Below are positions 52,877-61,277 of a stretch of 64,000 nucleotides of DNA, piece after piece (position 1 is the stretch's first letter; every line of letters starts with the position of its first letter). The notes below the pieces were generated by a model. The model had not been told where the DNA came from. It saw nothing but the letters and a program-made list of their open reading frames with translations, and searched no databases. Origin of the DNA: Salinispora pacifica CNR114 (GTDB lineage Bacteria > Actinomycetota > Actinomycetes > Mycobacteriales > Micromonosporaceae); the NCBI RefSeq assembly GCF_000514775.1, contig NZ_AZWO01000005.1:62001-126000 (forward strand). Direction: 5' to 3'. The translations under genes and the position numbers were made by a program.

Positions 52877-52904
52877 TGGGGTGGGTACCCGGTGTCGAAC
52901 CGGG
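52877..52904 (-). other. tRNA 3'-end-like sequence (T arm, acceptor strand and CCA)
   Basis: On the minus strand CCCGG-TTCGACA-CCGGG (52904-52888) is a perfect T arm with a 7-nt loop of tRNA consensus, followed by the 7-nt TACCCAC, one base and CCA (52879-52877). No matching 5' acceptor, D arm or anticodon arm is found upstream, so this is not a working tRNA gene. It may be a remnant of an attachment site, or chance in a stable hairpin. Confidence 0.3.
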
Positions 52905-52994
52905 TACACCATCGCGGCCGGGGGCGTCGACGCCGACGACCTCCGAAAGTCGTCCCGGAATGCGGATTCGGCTGCCCAACGGGGCCCGTGGCTG

Positions 52995-53012
52995 GCACAG
53001 TGAGCTCTGTGC
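52995..53012 (+). promoter_or_regulatory. Palindrome over the start of the cimA leader
   Basis: GCACAGTGAGCTCTGTGC: 6-bp arms around TGAGCT. It covers a possible -10 (CACAGT, 52996-53001) and the GTG of the leader ORF at 53009, whose distance suits a leaderless transcript. It could be an operator or a leader hairpin. Confidence 0.4.
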
Positions 53013-53041
53013 ACCACACGGTCCTGATTATTCGCCGTTAG
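53009..53041 (+). CDS. cimA attenuator leader peptide, 10 aa
   Basis: GTG...TAG encodes VHHTVLIIRR, with the run Val-Leu-Ile-Ile (GTC CTG ATT ATT) three to six residues before the stop. Such a run is very unlikely by chance directly upstream of a branched-chain pathway gene and a terminator. No ribosome site; probably leaderless. Confidence 0.75.
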   Translation: MHHTVLIIRR

Positions 53042-53099
53042 CGCGCCGGCCTCCGTCCGCCGAGCGCGCAGACCTCCCACGTTCGTGGGGGGTCTTTTT
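53041..53099 (+). terminator. cimA attenuator: pause hairpin and intrinsic terminator
   Basis: Hairpin 1: 53041-53050 with 53059-53069 (10 bp with one bulged A), starting on the last base of the leader stop codon. Hairpin 2: 53070-53081 with 53084-53095 (perfect apart from one G-U pair), running into a T tract to 53099. The cimA ATG follows only 21 bp later, so termination would remove the whole cimA message. Confidence 0.8.
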
Positions 53100-53120
53100 G
53101 TTGCCGCAGAGAGGATCCTG

Positions 53121-54713
53121 ATGACCTTCCAGGTCTACGACACGACCTTGCGTGACGGCGCCCAGCGCGAGGGGCTCAGCTACACGGTGGCCGACAAACT
53201 CGCGGTGGCCCGGCTCCTCGACGAGTTCGGGGTGGGCTTCATCGAGGGAGGGTGGCCGGGCGCGGTACCGAAGGACACCGAGTTCTTCCGCCGGGCCTGT
53301 ACCGAACTCGACCTGCGCCACGCGGTGCTGGTGGCCTTCGGCGCCACCCGGCGCGCCGGCCGGCAGGCCGACGACGACCCGCAGGTGCGCAGCCTGCTCG
53401 CCGCCGAGACCCCCGCCGTCACGCTGGTCGCCAAGGCCGACCTGCGGCACGTGCAGCGGGCGCTCCGTACCTCTGCCGACGAGAACCTGGCGATGGTCCA
53501 CGACACCGTGACGTACCTGGTGGCGCAGGGGCGGCGGGTCTTCGTCGACGGGGAGCACTTCTTCGACGGCTACCGCGACGACCCCGGGTTCTCCTCGTCG
53601 GTGGTCGAGACCGCACTCGCCGCCGGCGCCGAGCGATTCGTGCTCTGTGACACCAACGGTGGCATGCTCCCCTCCCAGGTCACCGCCGTGATCGCCGACC
53701 TCACCGCCCGGCTTGAGGTGGCGCCCGAGCGACTCGGCATCCACACCCAGGACGACACCGCGTGCGCGGTCGCCAACACCATCGCCGCGGTGGAGGCGGG
53801 CGTGCGGCACGTGCAGGGCACCGCCAACGGGTACGGCGAGCGACCCGGTAACGCCGACCTCTTCGCCGTGGTGGCGAACCTGCAACTCAAGCTCGGGCTG
53901 CCAGTCCTACCCGAGGGCTGTCTGCAGCAGATGGTCCGGGTATCCCGCGGCATCGCCGAACTCGCCACCATCGTCCCCGACGACCACCAGGCGTACGTCG
54001 GGTCCGCGGCCTTCGCCCACAAGGCGGGGTTGCACGCGAGTGCGATCAAGGTGGATCCGTTGTTCTACAACCACATCGACCCGCAGCTGGTGGGGAACGG
54101 GATGCGCATCCTCGTCACCGAGATGGCCGGCCGGGCCAGCGTCGAACTCAAGAGCCGGGAGCTGGGCCTCGACCTGGCCGAGCACCCGGAGACGCTGAAC
54201 CGGGTCGCCAAGCGGGTCAAGGAGCTGGAGGCCGAGGGCTGGTCGTTCGAGGCGGCCGACGCCTCGTTCGAACTGCTGGTCCGCTCCGAGCTGCCGGACG
54301 CGGCGCCGCCCCGACCATTCACGCTGGAGTCCTACCGGACCCTGGTCGAGCACCGTGAGGACGGCGCGGTGGTCTCCGAGGCGACCGTCAAGATCCGGGT
54401 ACGCGGCGAGCGGGTGATCGCCACCGCGGAGGGAAACGGCCCGGTCAACGCGCTCGACGAGGCGCTGCGCGCCGGTCTGGTCACGCACTACCCCGAGCTG
54501 CGCGACTTCGAGTTGGCCGACTACAAGGTGGGGATTCTGGCGGGCAGCCACGGCACCGGGGCGGTGACCCGGGTGCTGGTGCAGACGTCAGACCATGCCG
54601 GTCGGGACTGGACCACGGTGGGGGTGCACCCCAACGTGGTGGAGGCGAGTTGGGACGCGCTGGTCGACGCCCTGACCTACGGGCTGGACCGGGTTCGCGG
54701 CGGACAGTCCTGA
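53121..54713 (+). CDS. cimA: (R)-citramalate synthase
   Basis: A 530-residue DRE-TIM enzyme of the LeuA family. N-terminal signature YDTTLRDGAQREGLSYTVADKL, metal-binding HTQDDTACAVANTIAAVEAGVRHVQGTANGYGERPGNADL, then KAGLHASAIKVDP, a linker, and a C-terminal LeuA-dimer regulatory domain (about 400-530). The sequence GAQREG and the regulatory domain fit the citramalate-synthase subfamily rather than 2-isopropylmalate or homocitrate synthase, though homocitrate synthase cannot be fully excluded. It condenses acetyl-CoA and pyruvate, opening a threonine-independent route to isoleucine. ATG at 53121 follows AGAGAGGA. Controlled by the upstream attenuator. Confidence 0.9.
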   Translation: MTFQVYDTTLRDGAQREGLSYTVADKLAVARLLDEFGVGFIEGGWPGAVPKDTEFFRRACTELDLRHAVLVAFGATRRAGRQADDDPQVRSLLAAETPAVTLVAKADLRHVQRALRTSADENLAMVHDTVTYLVAQGRRVFVDGEHFFDGYRDDPGFSSSVVETALAAGAERFVLCDTNGGMLPSQVTAVIADLTARLEVAPERLGIHTQDDTACAVANTIAAVEAGVRHVQGTANGYGERPGNADLFAVVANLQLKLGLPVLPEGCLQQMVRVSRGIAELATIVPDDHQAYVGSAAFAHKAGLHASAIKVDPLFYNHIDPQLVGNGMRILVTEMAGRASVELKSRELGLDLAEHPETLNRVAKRVKELEAEGWSFEAADASFELLVRSELPDAAPPRPFTLESYRTLVEHREDGAVVSEATVKIRVRGERVIATAEGNGPVNALDEALRAGLVTHYPELRDFELADYKVGILAGSHGTGAVTRVLVQTSDHAGRDWTTVGVHPNVVEASWDALVDALTYGLDRVRGGQS

Positions 54714-54714
54714 C

Positions 54715-55701
54715 TCAACCGGCCGGCGGGAGGCGGAGGTCGGTGAAGACCGCGCGGTGGTCGCTGCCCGGGATCGCGTACACCGTGGTGGACCGGACCG
54801 CGATCCGCCGGTCCACCAGCACGTGGTCGATGGTGACCGGCGGAATCAGGTCACCGTCGTACGGCCCCCAGGTGCCGGTGAGCCCGGTCCCGGCAGCGTC
54901 CGCCGCGTCCACGTACCCGGTGTCCAGCAGGGCGCGCAGCGGGGCGTGGTCGAGGGTGGCGTTGAAGTCCCCGGCGAGGATGCGCAGCTGCCCGTCCGGG
55001 GTGGCGGGGGGTTGGGCGGCGAGGTCCCGGCGCCAGTTCCCGACCTGGTCGAGCGCGTACGGGGCGGCGGGGTGCACCGACTCGACCTGGACCGGCGGCG
55101 CCGCCGGAACGAGGACGGTTCCGTAGGCCTGGCGGAAGCCCCAGGCGTTGCTGTTGTGCCGGACGCCGCCCGCGCTGATCGGGTGGCGCGCGTACAGCCC
55201 GGAGCCGGGCGTCCCCTCGACGGGGTGTAGTTCCCGGTACGGCAGGAGTTCGTCGAGCCCGAGGCGGTCCAACTCGGCCGCGATCGCCGGGGTGAACTCC
55301 TGCACGGCCAACACCTCCACCGAGTGCCGGCGGACGAGGTCAACCAGCGCCTCGGCGTCGGCGGAGCCGGCCAGCAGGTTGGCCGTCAGCAGCCGTACCG
55401 GCGGGCCGGTGACGGCCGGCGGGGTGGACGCGAACGTCCGCGGTGCCACCAGGGCGACCAGGGCCACCGTCGTCACCGCCGCCACCATCGCCGGCCGCCA
55501 GCGTCGCAACGCGAGGAGCAGGATCAGGGGTAGCAGGCTGGCCGCGGCGGCGTACGGGGTGAAGGCCAGCAGCTGGACGAGGGGTCCGTGGTCGAGGCCG
55601 AGCAGGCGTACCGCGGCCCAGGCGGCACCCGGTGTCACGGCCAGCCAACCGGCCACGGTGAGAGCTGTCGGCCGCCGAAGGGGGGTACCTGTTTCCGCCA
55701 C
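54715..55701 (-). CDS. Membrane-anchored endonuclease/exonuclease/phosphatase family protein
   Basis: A 328-residue protein. Three membrane helices at the N-terminus (about 13-33, 42-63, 70-88) are followed by an EEP domain: LLTANLLAGSADAEALV, VLAVQEFTPAIAAEL (catalytic Glu), HPISAGG, ILAGDFNATLDHAPLRALLD (Asp-Asn), TIDHVLV, and SDHRAVFTDL (His). The domain is expected to face outside. Substrates in the family range from DNA to phospholipids. The stop lies 1 bp beyond that of cimA on the opposite strand. Confidence 0.87.
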   Translation of the reverse strand: MAETGTPLRRPTALTVAGWLAVTPGAAWAAVRLLGLDHGPLVQLLAFTPYAAAASLLPLILLLALRRWRPAMVAAVTTVALVALVAPRTFASTPPAVTGPPVRLLTANLLAGSADAEALVDLVRRHSVEVLAVQEFTPAIAAELDRLGLDELLPYRELHPVEGTPGSGLYARHPISAGGVRHNSNAWGFRQAYGTVLVPAAPPVQVESVHPAAPYALDQVGNWRRDLAAQPPATPDGQLRILAGDFNATLDHAPLRALLDTGYVDAADAAGTGLTGTWGPYDGDLIPPVTIDHVLVDRRIAVRSTTVYAIPGSDHRAVFTDLRLPPAG

Positions 55702-55868
55702 GACCGCAGCCTAGGGCACGCCGGTCAGCCCAGCCCGGCGCCGAAGCTGCCGGAGGTATTCGGCATTCAATAGGTTCTTTGTCCAGTCACGAGGAGAATC
55801 ATCGGTAGTGGGCTTTCCAGTGCGGTAAGTCCGACGTTTGCCGGCGTTCGGCGCGGGAAGCAAGCACC

Positions 55869-56915
55869 GTGACGGACATCTCGGACACCCTGGCCCCCGA
55901 GCCCAGCTCGGTCGATCCCGACGCAGCTGGCACCGAGCTACGACAGACCCTCGCCGAGGTCCAACGCGTGATCGTTGGGCAGGACCGGCTCGTGGAACGC
56001 CTACTCACCGCGCTTATCGCCGACGGACACTGCCTCCTGGAAGGGGTACCCGGCGTCGCGAAGACACTCGCCGCGCAGACCCTGGCGACCGTCGTCGGCG
56101 GCAGCTTCTCCCGCATCCAGTTCACTCCCGACCTGGTTCCCTCCGACATCGTCGGCACCCGCGTCTATCGGGCATCCCGGGAGACGTTCGATGTCGAGCT
56201 GGGTCCGGTCATGGCCAACCTGGTCCTCGCCGACGAGATCAATCGCGCTCCGGCGAAGGTGCAGTCCGCGCTGCTGGAGGCGATGGCCGAACGCCAGGTC
56301 TCGATCGGCGGGCGGAGTTGGGAGGTCCCGGCGCCGTTCCTGGTGCTGGCCACCCAGAACCCGATCGAGTCCGAGGGGGTGTACCAACTGCCGGAGGCGC
56401 AGCGAGACCGGTTCCTGATGAAGGTGACGGTGGACTACCCGAGCGACGCCGACGAACTCGCCATCCTCTACCGGATGAGCACCGACCGGCCGACGCCCCA
56501 GCCGGTGCTCGACCCGCAACGGCTGCTCGACCTCCAGGCCCGGGCGAGTCGGGTCTTCGTGCACCACGCGCTCGCCGAGTACGTGGTTCGGCTGATCCTG
56601 GCCACCCGGGACCCGGTCCGGTTCGGCCTGCCCGACGTCGCCCCGCTGCTCGCCTACGGGGCGAGCCCCCGCGCCACCCTCGGTCTGGTCGCCGCCGCCC
56701 GAGCCCAGGCCCTGCTGCGCGGCCGGGAGTACGTGCTGCCCGAGGATGTCCGCGAGTTGGCGGTCGATGTGCTCGCCCACCGGCTGGTCCTCTCCTTCGA
56801 CGCGGTCGCCGACGGGGTGTCGGCCGAGTCGGTCATCCGGCGGCTGGTCAACGCGGTACCGCCGCCCCGGGTCGCCGGGGTGACCGAAGCCGCGCCCACC
56901 CTGGCGGCGGCGTGA
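55869..56915 (+). CDS. MoxR-family AAA+ ATPase
   Basis: A 348-residue MoxR ATPase. Walker A EGVPGVAKT (about 59-67), Walker B VLADEINRAP, sensor 1 ATQNPIE, and sensor 2 GASPRATLGL. MoxR proteins act as chaperones with VWA-domain partners to mature or insert metal cofactors or build complexes. GTG at 55869 is weakly preceded by GGAAGC. Its stop overlaps the DUF58 start (GTGA), and the VWA and HtrA genes follow, a four-gene cassette. Confidence 0.95.
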   Translation: MTDISDTLAPEPSSVDPDAAGTELRQTLAEVQRVIVGQDRLVERLLTALIADGHCLLEGVPGVAKTLAAQTLATVVGGSFSRIQFTPDLVPSDIVGTRVYRASRETFDVELGPVMANLVLADEINRAPAKVQSALLEAMAERQVSIGGRSWEVPAPFLVLATQNPIESEGVYQLPEAQRDRFLMKVTVDYPSDADELAILYRMSTDRPTPQPVLDPQRLLDLQARASRVFVHHALAEYVVRLILATRDPVRFGLPDVAPLLAYGASPRATLGLVAAARAQALLRGREYVLPEDVRELAVDVLAHRLVLSFDAVADGVSAESVIRRLVNAVPPPRVAGVTEAAPTLAAA

Positions 56916-57928
56916 GGTGGCGCGGTCGGCCCGCTGGCCCGGTGTCGCCGGACCCCGGCCTGGCCGACCTGGCCGGGGACCGGCGGCTCCGCCGGCTTGA
57001 GCTGGCCGTGACCCGGCGGCTCGACGGCCTGCTGCACGGCCGATACCAAGGGCTGCTCCCCGGGCCGGGCAGCGAACCGGCCGGCAGCCGGGAGTACCGG
57101 CCCGGTGAGGACGAGGTCCGCCGGATGGACTGGGCGGTGACCGCGCGGACCACCGTGCCGCACGTGCGTCAGCTCGACGCCGACCGGGAACTCACCACCT
57201 GGCTCCTGGTAGACGCCAGCGTCAGCATGGAGTACGGCACGGCTGAGCTGGACAAGCGGGAACTCGCGGTCGCCGCCGTCGCGGCGGTGGGCTTCCTCAC
57301 CGCCGGAGTGGGTAACCGGCTCGGCGCGTCGGTGCTCACCCCGACCGGGCTCCGCCGCCACGCCCCCGGCAGCGGCCGTACCCATCTCTTCGGGTTGCTT
57401 CGAATGCTGTTGGCCGCTCCCCGGCACGGCGGGTACGACCGGGACACCGCACCGCTCGCGCCCCCCGACCTGGCCACCGCGCTGGACGGTGTCCGCCGGG
57501 TGGCGACCCGCCGCGGGCTCGTGGTGGTGATCTCGGACTTCCTGGATGGCCTGCCTGAATCGCCCGGGCGGCCCGCCCCCTGGGAACAGCTCCTGCGGCG
57601 GCTCGCCGTTCGGCACCAGGTGCTCGCCGTGGAGGTAACCGACCCGCGGGAGTGGGAGCTGCCCGACGTTGGCCTGGTCACCCTGGTGGACCCGGAGAGC
57701 GGCCGGCGGCGGGAGGTCTGGACCGGCGACCCCCGGCTGCGCCAGCGGTACGCCGCGGCGGCTGCCGCCCAGCGGGACCAGGTACGCCAGGCGCTACGTC
57801 GTGGCGGTGCGGCGCACCTGCCGCTGCGGACCGACCGGGACTGGGTCGCCGACATCGTGCGGCACGTGCACCAACAACGCCGGCTGGCGACCGTCCCGGT
57901 CCCCGCCGGGAGGGGAGGTGGCGGGTGA
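56912..57928 (+). CDS. DUF58 (VWA-like) domain protein
   Basis: A 338-residue MoxR partner. DUF58 signature SREYRPGEDEVRRMDWAVTARTTVPHVRQ, followed by LLVDASVSMEYG, a partial MIDAS (DxSxS) and VVVISDFLDG. No membrane segments. GTG at 56912 overlaps the moxR stop by 4 bp, and its own stop overlaps the next gene in the same way (GTGA), indicating coupled translation and fixed stoichiometry. Confidence 0.93.
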   Translation: MRWRGRPAGPVSPDPGLADLAGDRRLRRLELAVTRRLDGLLHGRYQGLLPGPGSEPAGSREYRPGEDEVRRMDWAVTARTTVPHVRQLDADRELTTWLLVDASVSMEYGTAELDKRELAVAAVAAVGFLTAGVGNRLGASVLTPTGLRRHAPGSGRTHLFGLLRMLLAAPRHGGYDRDTAPLAPPDLATALDGVRRVATRRGLVVVISDFLDGLPESPGRPAPWEQLLRRLAVRHQVLAVEVTDPREWELPDVGLVTLVDPESGRRREVWTGDPRLRQRYAAAAAAQRDQVRQALRRGGAAHLPLRTDRDWVADIVRHVHQQRRLATVPVPAGRGGGG

Positions 57929-58884
57929 TCTGGCTCTCGCCGACCCGGCTGTGGCTGCTGCTCGCCGTGCTCGGACTGGCCGCCGGCTATGTCCTGCTAC
58001 AGCGCCGCCGGAGCGGGTACGCGGTGCGGTTCACGAACCTGCGGCTGCTGGACCGGGTGGCACCACAGCGACCGGCCTGGCGCCGGCACGTGCCAGCCGG
58101 GCTCTTCCTGGCGATGCTGGCGTTGCTGGTGGTCGGCTTTGCTCGACCCACCGCCGAGGTGCGGGTTCCCCGGGAACGGGCGACCGTGATGGTGGCGGTG
58201 GATGTCTCCACCTCGATGCTCGCCGGGGACGTGGAGCCGGACCGGCTCACCGCCGCCAAGGAGTCGGCCCGGCGCTTCGTGGGCGGTCTTCCCGACGAGT
58301 TCAACGTGGGCCTGGTCGCCTTCGCCGGCAGCGCCGCTGTCCTGGTGCCGCCGGATACCGACCGGGAGGCGCTGGACGAGGGGATCGATCGGCTGCTTGA
58401 GGGGGCGACGGGAGTGCAGGGCACCGCGATCGGAGAAGCGATCAACACCTCGCTCGGAGCGGTGAAGGCGCTGGACGGGGAGGCGGCGACGGACCCGCCG
58501 CCGGCCCGGATCGTGCTGCTCTCCGACGGGGCCAACACCTCCGGCATGGATCCGATGGAGGCGGCGGCCGACGCGGTGGAGATGGAGGTCCCCGTACACA
58601 CCATCGCTTTCGGCACCGCCTCCGGCTATGTGGACCGGGGCGGCCGGCCGATTCAGGTTCCGGTGGACGGGCAGACCCTCGACGCGGTCGCCCGGGAGAC
58701 CGGCGGACAGTTCCACGAGGCGGTCAGCGTCGAGGAGTTGCGCGCGGTATACGACGACATCGGCAGCTCGGTGGGGTACCGCACCAAGCGACAGGACGTT
58801 TCAGCCCGGTTCATCGGCCTCAGCCTGGTCTTCGCGCTGGGAGCGGCGGCCGGCTCAATGCGTTGGTTCTCCCGCCTGCCCTGA
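57925..58884 (+). CDS. BatA-like VWA domain membrane protein
   Basis: A 319-residue protein. N-terminal helix (6-25), short loop, second helix (56-73), and an external VWA domain with a complete MIDAS: D93-x-S-x-S97 in DVSTSM, T in GVQGTAIGEA, D in LLSDGANTSG. A C-terminal helix (about 295-312) closes it. This is the BatA/YfbK layout of aerotolerance-type operons. It couples translationally to the DUF58 gene. Probable role: metal-dependent protein contacts in the membrane, regulated by MoxR. Confidence 0.92.
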   Translation: MIWLSPTRLWLLLAVLGLAAGYVLLQRRRSGYAVRFTNLRLLDRVAPQRPAWRRHVPAGLFLAMLALLVVGFARPTAEVRVPRERATVMVAVDVSTSMLAGDVEPDRLTAAKESARRFVGGLPDEFNVGLVAFAGSAAVLVPPDTDREALDEGIDRLLEGATGVQGTAIGEAINTSLGAVKALDGEAATDPPPARIVLLSDGANTSGMDPMEAAADAVEMEVPVHTIAFGTASGYVDRGGRPIQVPVDGQTLDAVARETGGQFHEAVSVEELRAVYDDIGSSVGYRTKRQDVSARFIGLSLVFALGAAAGSMRWFSRLP

Positions 58885-58936
58885 GCCCGCCGGGTGGCTG
58901 GGGTGCAGGTGGCCGATCGACACGAGGAGCGTGGGT

Positions 58937-59800
58937 ATGGCAGTGCAGAGCGGGCTGGGCGAACCGCGTGGCCCCTGGTTCATCTCGCCCGAGCTGGGCC
59001 CGGAAGGGCGGCCCTGGCCAGACGATTCCGGCTCGGCCCGGGCGGGCGGGGCGCGCCGCTGGCAGCACCGGCTGTTGCTCGGGTTGGCGCTGGTGGCCAT
59101 CTCCAGTGTCTCCGGGGCCGCGGCCGGTGGCCTGGTGGCGAGCCAGGACGGGCCGCCCGGGGCGGCTTCCGCCTCGGCCGCGCCGGTCCCGGCGGAGCTG
59201 GTGACCGCCGCCGAGCAGACCGTCCCGGGGGTGGTCTCGGTGCTGGCCGCTGGCGCCGACGGCGCCTCCGCGACCGGCTCCGGCTTCGCCGTCGACGACG
59301 AGCAGCACATCATCACCAATGACCACATCCTGGCGAAGGGGGGAACTGGTTCGGTGATGGTGGAGTTGCCGGACGGGCGACGGTTCGCCGCCGAGGTGGC
59401 GGGCCGGGAGCCCGGCAGTGACCTCGCGGTGTTGCGGATACCGTCGTCCGCGGGTCTGACGGCGTTGCCGCTGGCCAAGCCGGGGACGACCCGGGTCGGT
59501 GAGCCGGTGCTGGCGGTGGGCTCGCCCCTGGGCCTCGCCGGCACAGTGACCGCCGGCATCGTGAGCGCCGTGGACCGGCAGGTGCGCCTCGGTGACAACC
59601 GGCACACAGCGGTGCAGACCGACGCCTCGATCAACCCGGGGAACTCCGGCGGGCCGCTGGTGAACGCGCGCGGTGAGGTGGTCGGGGTGAACACGGCGAT
59701 CGCCACGATCGACGGCAACGGCTCGATCGGGATCGGGTTCGCCATCCCGATCGACCAGGTTCAGCAGACCGCCGACACGATCATCGGTAAGGGGGGCTGA
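58937..59800 (+). CDS. HtrA/DegP-type trypsin-like serine protease without PDZ
   Basis: A 287-residue membrane-anchored protease. Cytoplasmic N-terminus, membrane helix (about 45-67), then a trypsin-like domain with His in ITNDHIL, Asp in GSDLAVLR and Ser in NPGNSGGPLV. The protein ends right after FAIPIDQVQQTADTIIGKGG, where HtrA proteins normally continue into a PDZ domain; none is present. It is 52 bp after the VWA gene, so likely the last member of the MoxR cassette. ATG at 58937 follows CGAGGAGCGTGGGT. Confidence 0.9.
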   Translation: MAVQSGLGEPRGPWFISPELGPEGRPWPDDSGSARAGGARRWQHRLLLGLALVAISSVSGAAAGGLVASQDGPPGAASASAAPVPAELVTAAEQTVPGVVSVLAAGADGASATGSGFAVDDEQHIITNDHILAKGGTGSVMVELPDGRRFAAEVAGREPGSDLAVLRIPSSAGLTALPLAKPGTTRVGEPVLAVGSPLGLAGTVTAGIVSAVDRQVRLGDNRHTAVQTDASINPGNSGGPLVNARGEVVGVNTAIATIDGNGSIGIGFAIPIDQVQQTADTIIGKGG

Positions 59801-59891
59801 GGTCTGCGGAGCCAGACCCGGAACGACTCCGCCTGCCCGGCCTACCCGCCTGCCCGGTGCACCCCGGGGCCCAGGCGCTAGCCTCGGAAGC

Positions 59892-60317
59892 GTGGACAGT
59901 GGGCTGCGGGTGCACGATCGGTGGGTGGTGCCCGAGGCCGAGCTGCGGGAACGCTTCTCCCGGTCGTCCGGGCCCGGCGGCCAGGGGGTCAACACGACCG
60001 ACTCCCGAGTGGAGTTGAGCTTCGATCTGGCCGCCTCACCGGGGCTCCCGGAGCCGCTGCGCGCCCGGGCCCTCGACCGCCTCGCCGGGCGACTCGTCAA
60101 CGGCGTCCTCACCGTGACCGCCAGCGAGCACCGCGCCCAACTCGCCAACCGGGAGGCCGCCCGGGAACGGATGGCCGCGCTGCTCCGCGCGGCGATCGCA
60201 CCGCCGCCGAAGCGTCGTCGCCCGACCCGGCCCTCCCGCGCCGCCAAGGAGCGTCGACTGGCCGAGAAGAAGCGGCGGTCCCAGCGCAAGCGGGACCGCC
60301 GCGTAGACGGCGACTGA
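59892..60317 (+). CDS. arfB: Peptidyl-tRNA hydrolase ArfB (ribosome rescue)
   Basis: A 141-residue release-factor-like protein. The GGQ motif is in FSRSSGPGGQGVNTTDSRVELSFDL (GGQ 29-31), a compact domain 3, and a Lys/Arg-rich C-terminal tail (KRRRPTRPSRAAKERRLAEKKRR...) that enters the empty mRNA channel. It hydrolyses peptidyl-tRNA on stalled, non-stop ribosomes. Length and tail match ArfB/YaeJ rather than full release factors. GTG start at 59892. Confidence 0.93.
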   Translation: MDSGLRVHDRWVVPEAELRERFSRSSGPGGQGVNTTDSRVELSFDLAASPGLPEPLRARALDRLAGRLVNGVLTVTASEHRAQLANREAARERMAALLRAAIAPPPKRRRPTRPSRAAKERRLAEKKRRSQRKRDRRVDGD

Positions 60318-60395
60318 TCGGATCAGCCGGGTCGGCCAGTGGGCGGCGGCAGGCAGTGGTCAGGCACGGCGGCGGTTAAGTTAGCACAGCTGTCA

Positions 60396-61277
60396 CTACG
60401 TGTCGCACCGGTCAATCGCGTCGAGTAGCCGGGTGCGCAGCCGGGCGGCCCGTTCGGCGAAACCGCGCTGGGCGGCCGCGTACTCCACCCGTCCCGGTGG
60501 GGTCTCGACCGCAACCGGGGGGTAGCCCAGGGCAGCCAGGTCGTACGGCGAGGCGCGCATGTCGAGGGTGCGGATCTGCCCCGCCAACTCGAAGCACTCC
60601 GCCACCAGCTCGGACGGAACCAGCGGGGAGAGTTTGTACGCCCACTTGTAGAGATCCATGTTGGCGTGCAGGCATCCGGGCTGCTCCAGGTCGTGCTGGC
60701 TGTCCCGGGTCGGCTGGAGGAGGTTCAGCGGTCGGGCCGGCGCGGTGAAGAAGCGGTACGCGTCGAAGTGGCTGCACCGCACTCCCCGCTCCTCGACGAC
60801 TGTGGCGACCTGCGCCGGGCTCATCCGCAGCGGCCAGGCGTTGTGCCGGATCTCGTCCTGGGTCTGCCGGTAGACCATCGCCCACTCGTGCATGCCGAAG
60901 CAGCCGAACTGTGCCGGTCGGCTGGCCGTGGCCGCCAACAAGGTCCGGATCCAGGTGATCGATTCGGCTCGTCGGGCGCGTACCGCCGGGGTGTCGAGGG
61001 TGGCGCCGGCGGCGCTGGAGCGGTAGTCCGGCCCGAAGTCGGCCGGGTCCGCGTCGCGCAGCACCACCCCCGCGCCGGGATGCCAGCGGCGGAGTCGGGC
61101 CGGCCGGTACGAGTAGTAGGTGAAGAGGAAGTCCTGCACCGGATGCTTCTCGCCCCGGTGGCGGCGGGCCAGGTGTGGGGCCAGCCATGCATCGATCCGC
61201 TCTTGGTGTGCCCGGCGTCGGGCCTGCCAGGTCGCCGATTCGAGCACGGTGCCGAGTGCGGGGAGGGCGGCTGTCAC
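60396..61277 (-). CDS. Conserved actinobacterial hypothetical protein, 293 aa
   Basis: A cytoplasmic protein with the segments RIDAWLAPHLARRHRGEKHPVQDFLFTYYSYRP, RRWHPGAGVVL, FGCFGMHEWAMVYR, RCSHFDAYRFFTAPA, GCLHANMDLYKWAYKLSP and RASPYDLAALGYPPVAVET. Close relatives in other actinobacteria are, from memory, sometimes labelled 3-methyladenine DNA glycosylase, but I see no glycosylase HhH or catalytic motif, so I leave it unassigned. GTG at 61277 follows CTGGGCAG. Several invariant-looking His/Cys residues suggest a metal or cofactor site. Confidence 0.75.
   Translation of the reverse strand: MTAALPALGTVLESATWQARRRAHQERIDAWLAPHLARRHRGEKHPVQDFLFTYYSYRPARLRRWHPGAGVVLRDADPADFGPDYRSSAAGATLDTPAVRARRAESITWIRTLLAATASRPAQFGCFGMHEWAMVYRQTQDEIRHNAWPLRMSPAQVATVVEERGVRCSHFDAYRFFTAPARPLNLLQPTRDSQHDLEQPGCLHANMDLYKWAYKLSPLVPSELVAECFELAGQIRTLDMRASPYDLAALGYPPVAVETPPGRVEYAAAQRGFAERAARLRTRLLDAIDRCDT

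Noticed and set aside
52877..52990. A complete tRNA gene
   Set aside because: Only the T arm and a 3' CCA-like end can be built; no complementary 5' acceptor strand, D arm or anticodon stem lies at a suitable distance.
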